Notes under the pieces: model-generated | Told to the model about the DNA's origin: nothing | Databases searched by the model: none | What the model saw: the letters and a program-made list of their open reading frames with translations, nothing else | Position numbers and translations under genes: made by a program | Part shown: piece after piece, positions 47,249 to 54,843 of the stretch | How positions within the stretch are numbered: position 1 is the first letter of the stretch | Layout of the letters: each line of letters opens with the position of its first letter | From: CAZJLP01 sp964546955 | GTDB lineage: Bacteria > Verrucomicrobiota > Verrucomicrobiia > Opitutales > Opitutaceae | Assembly (NCBI GenBank): GCA_964546955.1 | Contig: CAZJLP010000021.1 | Location: 1 to 64,000, forward strand | DNA length: 64,000 nt | Reading direction: 5' to 3'

Positions 47249-48049
47249 TCACGCGCCCAAAACCTCGCGAAGGGCCAACGCGGTTTTCGGCGCGAAATCG
47301 CGCGCGTGGTTGTTGGCGATCACATGCACGTCCTTCACTTGCGCCGCCAATTTCCGGACGCGCTTAGCGATTTCGGCAATCTCGGCGGAATTGTAGGCGT
47401 AAGCGTGACGTTCAGCAGCGGATTCGGCCTCGAGCCATTGCTTGTTTCGCCCGTGAAGACGCAAATAGGCTAGCGCCGGATTCGTGACTTCGTCCACGGC
47501 CGGCAATAGCGTCGATCCCTCAATCCGCGGCATGTCTACGGACGCCAACACGAGTCCTTTCGATTTGAAATACGCGATCGTCGCCGGCTTCTGGTTTCCA
47601 GCGAGCCAGGCCCGGTCTCGCAACTCCACCACGACACGGAAACCGAATAGCCGCTCCGCGATCGCGTCCAGCTCGGCGAGACCCCGCTTTTCCGGTCCGA
47701 ACATCGGAGGCAAGACGAGCAGAAACGCACCCAGCCGCTCGGTCTCGATCAAGGGTCCCGTCGCATCCAGCAACCGCTCGACCAATTCGCCGTTCTCCGT
47801 CGCCTTGGCCGGACTTTGCGAGAACGCGCGGTGCAGCTTGATGTTGAAGCAAAACGTGGGCGGGGTCTGCTTCATCCACTGAGTGACAGCATCCCGCTTA
47901 GGCGTCGCATAGTATGACGAATTCACTTCGACCAAATCGAAGTGTGCCGCATACCCGGCCAGGCGTTCCTTCGCGGGAAGCCCGGGCGGATACAAGACCC
48001 CGGTGTACTCGGCGTCGGCCCAGCTACCGCATGCGATCCTGATGGCCAT
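47249..48049 (-). CDS. yecE: DUF72 (YecE-like) protein
   Basis: 266 aa. The N-terminus RIACGSWADAEYTGVLYPPG, with LAGYAAHFDLVEVNSSYYAT and FCFNIKLHRAFSQSPAK, matches the DUF72 family. So do LGAFLLVLPPMFGPEKRGLAELDA, VVVELRDRAWLA and VHVIANNHARDFAPKTALAL. It is a predicted TIM-barrel protein, like E. coli YecE, of unknown biochemical role. The length is usual. It converges with the molybdenum hydroxylase genes, with 66 bp between. Confidence 0.94.
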   Translation of the reverse strand: MAIRIACGSWADAEYTGVLYPPGLPAKERLAGYAAHFDLVEVNSSYYATPKRDAVTQWMKQTPPTFCFNIKLHRAFSQSPAKATENGELVERLLDATGPLIETERLGAFLLVLPPMFGPEKRGLAELDAIAERLFGFRVVVELRDRAWLAGNQKPATIAYFKSKGLVLASVDMPRIEGSTLLPAVDEVTNPALAYLRLHGRNKQWLEAESAAERHAYAYNSAEIAEIAKRVRKLAAQVKDVHVIANNHARDFAPKTALALREVLGA

Positions 48050-48178
48050 GACTACGAAAGCTATTGGGTGTTTTCACCGGGCGCAAAGCGAACTTTTGGT
48101 CTGTGTAAAAAGCTAAGAGCCCAGAGCTCTAGAGAGCAGGGGCCCAACCCGCATTCGAGCAGTGAGACGTATTCCAGC

Positions 48179-48261
48179 TTGTCCTCGAGCGCAGCGAAGG
48201 ATCCAGATAACCTCCGCCGACCCCATCGACCTGGATCCTTCGCTGCGCTCGAGGATGACAA
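48179..48261. repeat. 25-bp perfect inverted repeat, large hairpin
   Basis: The left arm (48182-48206) starts TCCTCGAGCGCAGCGAAGGA and ends TCCAG; the right arm (48231-48255) is its exact reverse complement, with a 24-base loop. The ends extend with TTG and CAA, offset by three bases. This is the widespread dispersed sequence that reads GATCCTTCGCTGCGCTCGAG in many bacterial genomes. It is in the 412-bp gap between yecE and the outer-membrane barrel gene; no gene was seen in the rest of that gap. Confidence 0.75.
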
Positions 48262-48461
48262 ATGCTGCCTGAAGCGGCGCGGCCGGTTAGAGGCAGGACT
48301 CAGTTCTCCGTTTTGAGAGAGCCACGCGCCGGCGCGTGGTCGGCATCGGATAACCCCCGGTAAGGAGCGTAGGGCCTTCCACCGCCTGACTACGATCCGA
48401 GCCCGGCGCACTTGACCGCGCTCCCACACCGGGCGTGTTCTTTCCGTGACCCACCCAACCT

Positions 48462-49004
48462 ATGAAACGATTCTTGCTCCTCCTCGCACTTGCCGCCACC
48501 GCCTCCACGGCCTCCGCCCTCATCTATGTATCCGGGTCGGTGGGACGGTTTCTGGACGAAAAAGCCACCTACTATTCCGGGCGCTTTGGCTATGAACTGG
48601 CCGACACCGCCGTTCTTTCCCACAACGCGGAGCTCGAATACCTCACCTGGGACAAAAAGGAGGCACTCCTAGGGCCGATGAGCGCGAGGGGCGACGTGAT
48701 GGCGGCCATGGTCAACTACCGCATCGTCGGCGCATTGCTTCCCATCCTACGCATGAGCGCTGGAGCTGGCGCGGGCGCGGCCAAACTCGAACTGCGCAGC
48801 CACGGCACAGGCGTACCGACGATCACGGACGACGACACCCGCTTCGCCTGGCACGTTTTCGCCACCGTCAATTACACGATTGTTCCGCGGGTAGACCTCA
48901 CCGTTGGAGCGCGCTACTTCAAATTCGATCCAGAGATTTTTGGCCGCAAAGATCTGGTTGGAGCAGACACAGGGATCGAGGCGGGATTGAATTTCCGGTT
49001 TTGA
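48462..49004 (+). CDS. small outer-membrane beta-barrel protein
   Basis: 180 aa with a signal peptide (KRFLLLLALAATASTASAL). The mature part alternates polar and hydrophobic residues in about eight beta strands (SGSVGRFLDEKATYYSG, AELEYLTWDKKEAL, FATVNYTIVPRVDLTVGARY) and ends in FRF, a C-terminal Phe typical of outer-membrane barrels. The size suits an eight-stranded OmpA/OmpW-like barrel. Function is unknown. A REPIN copy D lies downstream. Confidence 0.75.
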   Translation: MKRFLLLLALAATASTASALIYVSGSVGRFLDEKATYYSGRFGYELADTAVLSHNAELEYLTWDKKEALLGPMSARGDVMAAMVNYRIVGALLPILRMSAGAGAGAAKLELRSHGTGVPTITDDDTRFAWHVFATVNYTIVPRVDLTVGARYFKFDPEIFGRKDLVGADTGIEAGLNFRF

Positions 49005-49085
49005 ATCGCCGATTCCTAAGCGTAAATCGTTGGGAATCCATGTTTGCGGATGTAGGTCCGATCTTTCTTTTTATTCTTCTCTTAC

Positions 49086-49229
49086 GGTAGAGCGGGCCTC
49101 TGGACCGCCCGCCGACACGGAGAGACGCCGCGTAAGAACATGTGTCCTGACGCCGTCCGGTGCTGCACAGATGTTTCCGTGCTACGTTTGCCTGCACCCG
49201 ACGGCGAGTCGAGGACGCCTCGCCCCACC
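49086..49229. repeat. REPIN-like element, copy D
   Basis: The left unit is CGGTAGAGCGGGC with GCGGGC (49092-49097) and GCCCGC (49107-49112) arms. The right unit (49200-49229), read on the minus strand, is GGTGG followed by GGCGAG and CTCGCC arms. A flank GTTTTTCAGAG follows at 49238-49248, the reverse of the flank of copy A. The spacer matches copy E in inverted orientation at roughly four bases in five by eye. Confidence 0.75.
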
Positions 49230-49596
49230 CTCAAGCCGTTTTTCAGAGCTCCTTAATAAAAAGGTGTCTGAAAGACCGCCGCCCGAGTCACCTGCGGCCC
49301 AGCACGGGCTCCGAGCGACACCTGCTTGCCGAGACCATCGTGTCATCGCCCTACGGATACACGCGCCCGGTTTTCGCCGTCGGACGCCTGAATACACTTG
49401 GTAATGATCTTTGGGGCGATCTGTACGGTGGCCTCCTTTCGATTCCACCGAACGGCAATTTTATCATCTTAATCATTTAAATAAAAGGGACTTGCGACTC
49501 TCATTGAAACTGCCTCTTCGCCATCAGGATTTCCGATGGCCGCTTCAGCTCATACGATTATCCACCCTATAAGAAAGCTGTTAGGCTGGCAGCGTT
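49230..49596. other. intergenic region before the LysR unit
   Basis: After the end of the REPIN there are about 367 bp with no gene I can support. It becomes AT-rich near 49450-49520 (ATCATCTTAATCATTTAAAT), which suits a promoter for the following genes, but I did not assign boxes. Confidence 0.35.
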
Positions 49597-49851
49597 ATGA
49601 ATGCCGATCTTCCGACGATTCCTCGCCTCCAGCTCCGCGTCCCCTCTCCCACTTCCCCGGTCGAACGTCCTTCCTCCCGCGACGTGTTAAAATTGGTTGA
49701 GCATCCCTCGGCCTGGTCACGCTGGCTCGACTGGCTTCTTAAGGTACGGATGCTGCCGCCCTCCGACTCCCCCTTCACTTCTCCGGCCAACATGACACTC
49801 CAGCAACGCGTGTTTCTGAATGGCAAAGCGATCGAGATTCCGCTGAAATGA
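49597..49851 (+). CDS. small hypothetical protein, 84 aa, coupled to a LysR gene
   Basis: Not recognised. The stop TGA (49849-49851) overlaps the ATG of the LysR gene (ATGA), which suggests a real coupled gene. The protein has a Pro/Ser-rich N-terminal half, an aromatic patch (AWSRWLDWLLKVRML) and MTLQQRVFLNGKAIEIPLK at the end. No signal or domain is visible. It may be a small partner or leader peptide of the regulator; neither is shown. Confidence 0.45.
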   Translation: MNADLPTIPRLQLRVPSPTSPVERPSSRDVLKLVEHPSAWSRWLDWLLKVRMLPPSDSPFTSPANMTLQQRVFLNGKAIEIPLK

Positions 49852-50768
49852 TGGCTGCCGTCGCGGCCCCCATGGATCTTTATCACCTTCGCACTTTTGT
49901 CACGGTCGCGCGCGAGGGAAACCTGACGCGCGCGGCGGAACGTCTTTTCGCCAGCCAGCCCACGGTCAGCGCCCATATCAAGACGCTCGAGGACGAGTTC
50001 GGCCTCAAACTTTTCGAACGGACTTCGACCGGAATGGAGCCCACGGCGGCGGGAGAGGCACTGTGGGAAGAAGCGGAGCGCGTGCTGAGCGCGGCCAAGG
50101 ATCTCACCGCGCGCGCCGGAGCCCTGAAAGGCAATATCGCGGGATCTCTCCGTCTCGGCCTCAACAACGAAATCAGCGTCCTTCGTACGACAGAGTTGCT
50201 GACGGCCCTGGGAGACGCTCACCCTGCCCTTCGTTTCACCCTCTCGTACGGCACAAGCGGCGCGCTCCTGCAAGCGGTCCTCGGACGCGACCTGGATGCC
50301 GGTTTTTACGAGGGCGAGACGAACGATCCCGCAATCGAACTTCTGCCTTTGACACACCTCAATCTGGTCGTCGCGGTACCCCAGGTTTGGGCGGCGCAAT
50401 TGGACAAGCCGGAGTGGCGGCTGCTCGAACAAAAGCCCTGGGTTGCGGTATCCCCCCTTTGTTCGCACTATGATTTCCTGCAGCGACTCGCACGAGATCG
50501 CGGTTTTACGATCAACCCGCGTTTTTCCAACGATGACGACGCGACCGCTCTCAACTTGGTGGCAGCCAGCATGGCAGTATGCCTTACGACCACGGAGGTG
50601 TTGCGCAGCGTTCCGGGAATCCAGGGCCGCGTCGCGGTTTGGCCCCATTTTCGCCATAAAATTCCCCTCTCGCTTTGCTATCTCAGGGGCCGCGCCAACG
50701 ATCCTATCATTCGCGAACTGGTCAAAGCCGCGAAAGCCACCTGGGCCAAAGCAGAAGCAGCGGCCTAA
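49848..50768 (+). CDS. LysR-family transcriptional regulator
   Basis: 306 aa. The N-terminal winged helix is classic: MDLYHLRTFVTVAREGNLTR, AAERLFASQPTVSAHIKTLE, FGLKLFERTSTGMEPTAAG. An effector-binding domain follows (SLRLGLNNEISVLRTTELLT, LDAGFYEGETNDPAIELLPL). The ATG at 49848 overlaps the upstream small gene; ATG 49872 (MDLYHLRTF) is the usual LysR start and could be the true one. The target is unknown; it is not next to an obvious divergent target gene. It is convergent with the NIPSNAP gene, with a REPIN between. Confidence 0.95.
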   Translation: MMAAVAAPMDLYHLRTFVTVAREGNLTRAAERLFASQPTVSAHIKTLEDEFGLKLFERTSTGMEPTAAGEALWEEAERVLSAAKDLTARAGALKGNIAGSLRLGLNNEISVLRTTELLTALGDAHPALRFTLSYGTSGALLQAVLGRDLDAGFYEGETNDPAIELLPLTHLNLVVAVPQVWAAQLDKPEWRLLEQKPWVAVSPLCSHYDFLQRLARDRGFTINPRFSNDDDATALNLVAASMAVCLTTTEVLRSVPGIQGRVAVWPHFRHKIPLSLCYLRGRANDPIIRELVKAAKATWAKAEAAA

Positions 50769-50783
50769 GCGGAAAACCACGAT

Positions 50784-50871
50784 GGTGGAGCCCGCCGTCT
50801 CGGCGGGCTGTCGGACGTAGATTCTGGCAATGCCGCAACCGAACCAATCCCGCACGCGCGGGATTCCGCCT
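50784..50871. repeat. REPIN-like element, copy C
   Basis: The left unit is GGTGG followed by AGCCCGCCG, TCT, CGGCGGGCT, a perfect 9-bp stem (50789-50809). The right unit (50846-50871), read on the minus strand, is AGGCGG followed by AATCCCGC, GCGT, GCGGGATT, a perfect 8-bp stem. A flank GGAAAACC precedes it. It lies between two convergent genes and could also serve as a terminator-like structure. Confidence 0.75.
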
Positions 50872-50914
50872 CGATGCCAAGGATCAGTACGTAAAGCGGA
50901 GGAGCCCGATCCGT

Positions 50915-51733
50915 CTATATCTGTGAATACGGCTTCGGCACCAAGAAGCGGTTATCGCTTCGCGATACGGTGTCCTTGTACTGCGGGTCGCCTTTTTGCT
51001 CGATCCAGCGAGGGTGTTGCTGAAAGCGCTTCCAGTTCTTCGCATGGGTTTCGCGATCCGGGCTGCAAAGGAGATAGACCAAACGGGGAAGCCCCGGTCC
51101 GGTGAGCGCCTGGCCGAAAAACACGGGTGATAACTCGACCTCCTGCATGACCGCGATTTCTCCCTCGTTGAACATCTGCATCTTTTTCAAGGCCTTGCTC
51201 TCGCTGTGACTCTCATACATGCGCATCTCTAAAATCCTCGGCTGGTTTTTCTTCGCCAGTCCAGGTACGTCAACGTGAGGCTGGCCTGCAAAGTTAAGGT
51301 AGAGCCAGCTGTCTATCCGCTCAAAAGCGGGATTCGCCTTGGTTGGCGCAGACAGGTAGTCAGCCCCCGCCTGAACGACTTTTTCGTCGGCGTTGATCGC
51401 GGCGCTCACCGAGACAAACGACTCGAACGACGAATGCGGGATCAGCACCCAAACAATCGGTCCTTCTTTTGGCTCGGACTCGGTAAACGCACCGACGGCT
51501 TTAACGCCGCGGGCGTTCAGCGCCGGTATCAGGGCTTTCTCGAGATAGCTGTCGAGCAGGTCCGAGGATGCCCCCGCTTTCAAGCGGTAGGCGCGAAGCT
51601 CGACGTAATCGCGGGGACCGGCGTCCCGCGACGTAGCCTGCGCTTCAGCGCGAAGCGTCGCGGCAATAACGACAGCGGCGAAAGCAGCGGCAGTGACTGC
51701 AATTCTAGCAAGGACTCGGGGAATTCGATTCAT
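50915..51733 (-). CDS. exported NIPSNAP-family protein
   Basis: 272 aa from ATG 51733, which gives a signal (IAVTAAAFAAVVIAATLRAEA); the frame is open to 51784. Two NIPSNAP-like ferredoxin-fold modules are seen: YVELRAYRLKAGASSDLLDS with VGAFTESEPKEGPIVWVLIP, and ILEMRMYESHSESKALKKMQ with FGQALTGPGLPRLVYLLC and WKRFQQHP. NIPSNAP proteins are often found in dimeric alpha-beta barrel form; their bacterial role is mostly unknown. The length is usual for two-domain secreted members. A stand-alone gene. Confidence 0.85.
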   Translation of the reverse strand: MNRIPRVLARIAVTAAAFAAVVIAATLRAEAQATSRDAGPRDYVELRAYRLKAGASSDLLDSYLEKALIPALNARGVKAVGAFTESEPKEGPIVWVLIPHSSFESFVSVSAAINADEKVVQAGADYLSAPTKANPAFERIDSWLYLNFAGQPHVDVPGLAKKNQPRILEMRMYESHSESKALKKMQMFNEGEIAVMQEVELSPVFFGQALTGPGLPRLVYLLCSPDRETHAKNWKRFQQHPRWIEQKGDPQYKDTVSRSDNRFLVPKPYSQI

Positions 51734-51881
51734 AGGGAGTAAGGGAAACTCAATGAATGAGGCGGCACGGATAAAAAAAAGCAAAACACCGTATGGAGGA
51801 TGTCACTCCTTCACCGTTTCATCCTCCCTATGCGAATCTGATCCAAATCGACCGACCGGACTGAAAAATCAGCCCACAAAT

Positions 51882-52751
51882 CTATACTGACGGGTCACTT
51901 TTCGGCCGAATCCAAGCATCCATGGCGCGAATACCATGCTTCTCGATCAAAATCCGTCGCTCCTTGAACAAAGCGCCGATGGCCTGTTTGAATGCCTTCT
52001 TGCTTGAACCAAACGCCTCTCGGATTTCCTCGGGAGAACTGTGATCGCCAAAGGGCATTCGTCCGCCGGCCTTGATCAACTCCTCCATGATACGGTCAGC
52101 CAGCGGCGCAACGCGACTGTAACCCGCCGGATCGAGGCTCAGGTCGATTTTCCCGTCCTCGCGCACTTCGCGCACAAAACCCTCGTGCTTTTGACCGAAC
52201 GCGAGCGGGCCCGCCAAGTCCGACCGATAAAGCAACCCCCAATGCGCGTGGTTCACGATCGCCTTGTATCCCAGGTCCGTTTCTCCAGCGATCAGCAGGC
52301 TTACCGCCTCGCCCTTACGGTAGGGAGCGGGTGTGAGATCGAGAAACCGGTTGAGCCGCGTGCTTGCGACCAGGCGAAGGGTCTTTTCATCGACCGCGAT
52401 ACGGGCGACTACCCAGTCCCCCACGGCGACGCGGCGGTCCTGTTCGCGCAAAGGCAGCAACAAATCCTTGCTCATACCCCAGTCGAGGAAAGCGCCTACT
52501 CCCGGTTTCGCTCCGACGACGCGCAGGTACGCAAATTCGCCCGCCTCGGCATAGGCCGTTTCGGTCGTTGCGACCAATCTGTCGCCGGAGTCGGCGTAAA
52601 CGAAAACATTCACAACTTCGCCCGCGATCGTTCCGCGCGGCACGTACCGGTTGGGCAAAAGGATTTCGCCCAATTGCTCACCGTCGAGATAGACCCCGGG
52701 AGGGGCTTCCCTGACGACACGAAGCGAGTTGCGTTTGCCGAGTTGTGCCAT
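51882..52751 (-). CDS. cvfB: CvfB/YitL-family S1 RNA-binding protein
   Basis: 289 aa. It starts KRNSLRVVREAPPGVYLDGE and EILLPNRYVPRG, the first S1-like domain of the CvfB family. Then come AYLRVVGAKPGVGAFLDWGM and SKDLLLPLREQ (second S1), GYKAIVNHAHWGLLYRSD (third S1-like), and a C-terminal winged helix (MPFGDHSSPEEIREAFGSSK, KAFKQAIGALFKERRILIE). This domain order matches CvfB. The family binds RNA and affects gene expression in Firmicutes; the role here is inferred. ATG 52751 is the only sensible start. Confidence 0.9.
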   Translation of the reverse strand: MAQLGKRNSLRVVREAPPGVYLDGEQLGEILLPNRYVPRGTIAGEVVNVFVYADSGDRLVATTETAYAEAGEFAYLRVVGAKPGVGAFLDWGMSKDLLLPLREQDRRVAVGDWVVARIAVDEKTLRLVASTRLNRFLDLTPAPYRKGEAVSLLIAGETDLGYKAIVNHAHWGLLYRSDLAGPLAFGQKHEGFVREVREDGKIDLSLDPAGYSRVAPLADRIMEELIKAGGRMPFGDHSSPEEIREAFGSSKKAFKQAIGALFKERRILIEKHGIRAMDAWIRPKSDPSV

Positions 52752-52885
52752 GTGCGTGGGCTAAGGTGATAGTTGAGAGTTGAGAGCCCGAAAGGGAACG
52801 ATGCGATACTTGCTTTATAATTGGGCGCCGACGCACGCGCCACGTTTCACAGTCTGGATCGGCACGCTCCACGCTCAACCCTCAA

Positions 52886-53692
52886 CTATCGGCTATCTGT
52901 CCTCACAAAATGGTACGACCGATAAGAGAGCTCGCCTCCTTTGACCGCGTTGTAGACGCGCGACCCAGGGATGCCCGCGAAATCCCGGCCCAAGCGATGG
53001 AGAAATGGAGGCAAATGTTGAACGATGAGCTTTTCCGATGCCGCAGCGTTGAGGTCCATCCCTCGCACCACTTCCGCATTGATGACACGCGACGCAACCA
53101 GGGTCAGAGGCGCATCGGCCAGTTGGGCATCCCATTCGGCCAATCCCGCGTTGAAGCGGAAGTCGGCGTACAGAAAAACACCCTCAGGACGAAGGACGCG
53201 GGCAACTTCTCCTAGAAACTGATCGAAACGCGGATAGCAGTGGGAGGCTTCCACGTTGATAACGGCGTCAAAAGACGAGTCCGGAAACGGCAGGCGTTCC
53301 GCGTCTCCCTGCACGAACCGGAGAGCATCGGTCTTATGCCGCTCCCGGCAAAAGCGAATCCCCGTCGGATTGAGATCCAGACCGGTATATTTCCGGGGTC
53401 CAAAAGTACGGGCGACGTAAGAGGCTCCTCCGCCGTGTCCGCAACTGACCTCAAGCACGTCTTTGCCGCGCAGGTCCGCCTGCCCGGCAACATGATGGTA
53501 AAGCTGGCTGCAGGCGCGGTTCGTCTCGTCCAATCGGGAGAGAGGTAAACCCATCGGCGGATCGGTTTCGAAGGCGTAGTTGAGAAAAAGGACGTCGTGC
53601 TGACGTAGACGTCGCGATAAAAAGGGGTACCACCATCGCCAGATCGTTTTGCGAATGGGACCGATGGCGAGCAGTTCGTCAATCAGCGGCAT
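52886..53692 (-). CDS. class I SAM-dependent methyltransferase
   Basis: 268 aa. Motif I is DVLEVSCGHGGGASYVARTF, followed by YTGLDLNPTGIRFCRERH (acidic end of beta 2), DALRFVQGDAERLPFPDSSF and DAVINVEASHCYPRFDQFLG, with FLYADFRFNAGLAEW. This is a Methyltransf_11-type enzyme. The N-terminal helix (TIWRWWYPFLSRRLRQHDVL) and residues around CSQLYHHVAGQADL are like those of phthiotriol- or sterol-type methyltransferases of small lipids. The substrate is unknown. It is followed by an S4 gene upstream on the same strand, 9 bp away. Confidence 0.9.
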   Translation of the reverse strand: MPLIDELLAIGPIRKTIWRWWYPFLSRRLRQHDVLFLNYAFETDPPMGLPLSRLDETNRACSQLYHHVAGQADLRGKDVLEVSCGHGGGASYVARTFGPRKYTGLDLNPTGIRFCRERHKTDALRFVQGDAERLPFPDSSFDAVINVEASHCYPRFDQFLGEVARVLRPEGVFLYADFRFNAGLAEWDAQLADAPLTLVASRVINAEVVRGMDLNAAASEKLIVQHLPPFLHRLGRDFAGIPGSRVYNAVKGGELSYRSYHFVRTDSR

Positions 53693-53701
53693 GGTCCGTC
53701 G

Positions 53702-53938
53702 TTATCGCACTGCCACGACCAAGGTCTGCTCTCCGATGGTCACACGGTCTCCCGCTCCGAGCTTTTTGCGCTTCTGCGTCTCGACGGCTCCGTTCAGCAG
53801 GACGCGTCCGTCGGCGATCAGCTGTTTCGCGCCGCCGCCCGTGTCGGCGAGACCGCCATATTTTATAAACTGGCACAGCTCAATCGGCACCGCACGAACG
53901 AGGATGGAGCGGGAGGAAGGCGTGGAAGATTCTGCCAT
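53702..53938 (-). CDS. S4-domain RNA-binding protein, YbcJ-like
   Basis: 78 aa from ATG 53938; the frame is open further upstream without a coding look. It has the typical small S4 domain: IELCQFIKYGGLADTGGGAK, QLIADGRVLLNGAVETQKRK and KLGAGDRVTIGEQTLVVAV. The size and sequence match YbcJ-like proteins. They bind structured RNA and are linked with ribosome biogenesis or tRNA handling. It lies 9 bp upstream of the methyltransferase gene on the same strand, so the two are probably co-transcribed. Confidence 0.85.
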   Translation of the reverse strand: MAESSTPSSRSILVRAVPIELCQFIKYGGLADTGGGAKQLIADGRVLLNGAVETQKRKKLGAGDRVTIGEQTLVVAVR

Positions 53939-54092
53939 GACTCCAACCTGGGGGCTGGGATCGAGCTGTCGACTATCGATTGCTGCCAGCGCCCAATCGA
54001 GAACCGCTCCGCTCTGGGACTGAACTCTCCACGCCGCCGCGGGTCTAACTCCCCAGTCCCACAGGCAGACTGCCGTAGTAGGACTTACCCAA

Positions 54093-54506
54093 ATGCACAA
54101 ATGCCTCTTCGCCGCAGCCGCAGCGAGCGCGTTGCTCCACGTTCCTCTCGCGGGGATCTCGACTCGGTCCGTCGCTTCTGAACGCCCGGCCATTGCTTCC
54201 TTCACTCGCGTCAGCGACTCGGAAATCGAACGTCACAAGGCGATCGCCACCGATCGAGCGGAGGACTACATTCGCTATGAATATCTCGTCGGCTCCGTGC
54301 GTGTGACCTCGGTCCGCTTCGCGGTCGATGAAATCAAACAAGTGGATGGCTGGTACGGACGTTACCGCACTTACGGCCGGGCCTATGTCGAGTTCTTCGA
54401 CGCCGGAACGCGCAGTTACAACCGACTGTCGCGAAAGATGGAGATCGTGACCGAGGAAAAGAGCGGCAAGGTGATCAAGGTGGAAAGCGTGCGTTTATCG
54501 TCGTAG
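54093..54506 (+). CDS. exported hypothetical protein, 137 aa
   Basis: Not recognised. A signal-like N-terminus (CLFAAAAASALLHVPLAG) precedes a small beta-rich domain: RYEYLVGSVRVTSVRFAVDE, TYGRAYVEFFDAGTRSYNRL and VTEEKSGKVIKVESVRL. The pattern suggests a single beta-sandwich or SH3-like domain in the periplasm. It is divergent from the S4 gene with 154 bp between. The start at ATG 54093 is the one that gives the signal peptide. Confidence 0.6.
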   Translation: MHKCLFAAAAASALLHVPLAGISTRSVASERPAIASFTRVSDSEIERHKAIATDRAEDYIRYEYLVGSVRVTSVRFAVDEIKQVDGWYGRYRTYGRAYVEFFDAGTRSYNRLSRKMEIVTEEKSGKVIKVESVRLSS

Positions 54507-54605
54507 GAAGAAACCTTCGCGACGTCGCAGTCGAACGAACCTGCCGGGACGGCAGGCTCACCCGCCGCCGCATGCGATTTGGTCCTTACGCCTTTAAGAA
54601 GGCGC

Positions 54606-54764
54606 CTCTGAAAACGCGAAGCGGACTTGAAAGAGGCGAACCGTCCGCGGTGAGCCGTGGGTGGTCTCGACTTCGTTGTACACCGATCAACTCCCACTGC
54701 GCCCCCAGGCACCACCCTCGAGCAGAAAACTAGGGGGACGGCGCGGCGGGAACCCTCGCCCTAC
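54606..54764. repeat. possible REPIN-like element, copy F, degenerate
   Basis: The flank CTCTGAAAAC (54606-54615) is followed by GCGGAC (54621-54626) and GTCCGC arms. The right side, GACGGCGCGGCGGGAACCCT then CGCCCTAC (54737-54764), resembles the right units of copies D and E, and GTTTTTCAGG lies 20 bases beyond. The central part is not clearly conserved. A separate 6-bp hairpin (CCTGCC, GGCAGG) lies at 54540-54556. Confidence 0.4.
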
Positions 54765-54843
54765 AGTCGATCCTCTATCCTCGTGTTTTTCAGGTTTTCC
54801 TTAGGATAAAAGAACACAGAGTACGAACGCTCCTCCTAATCTT

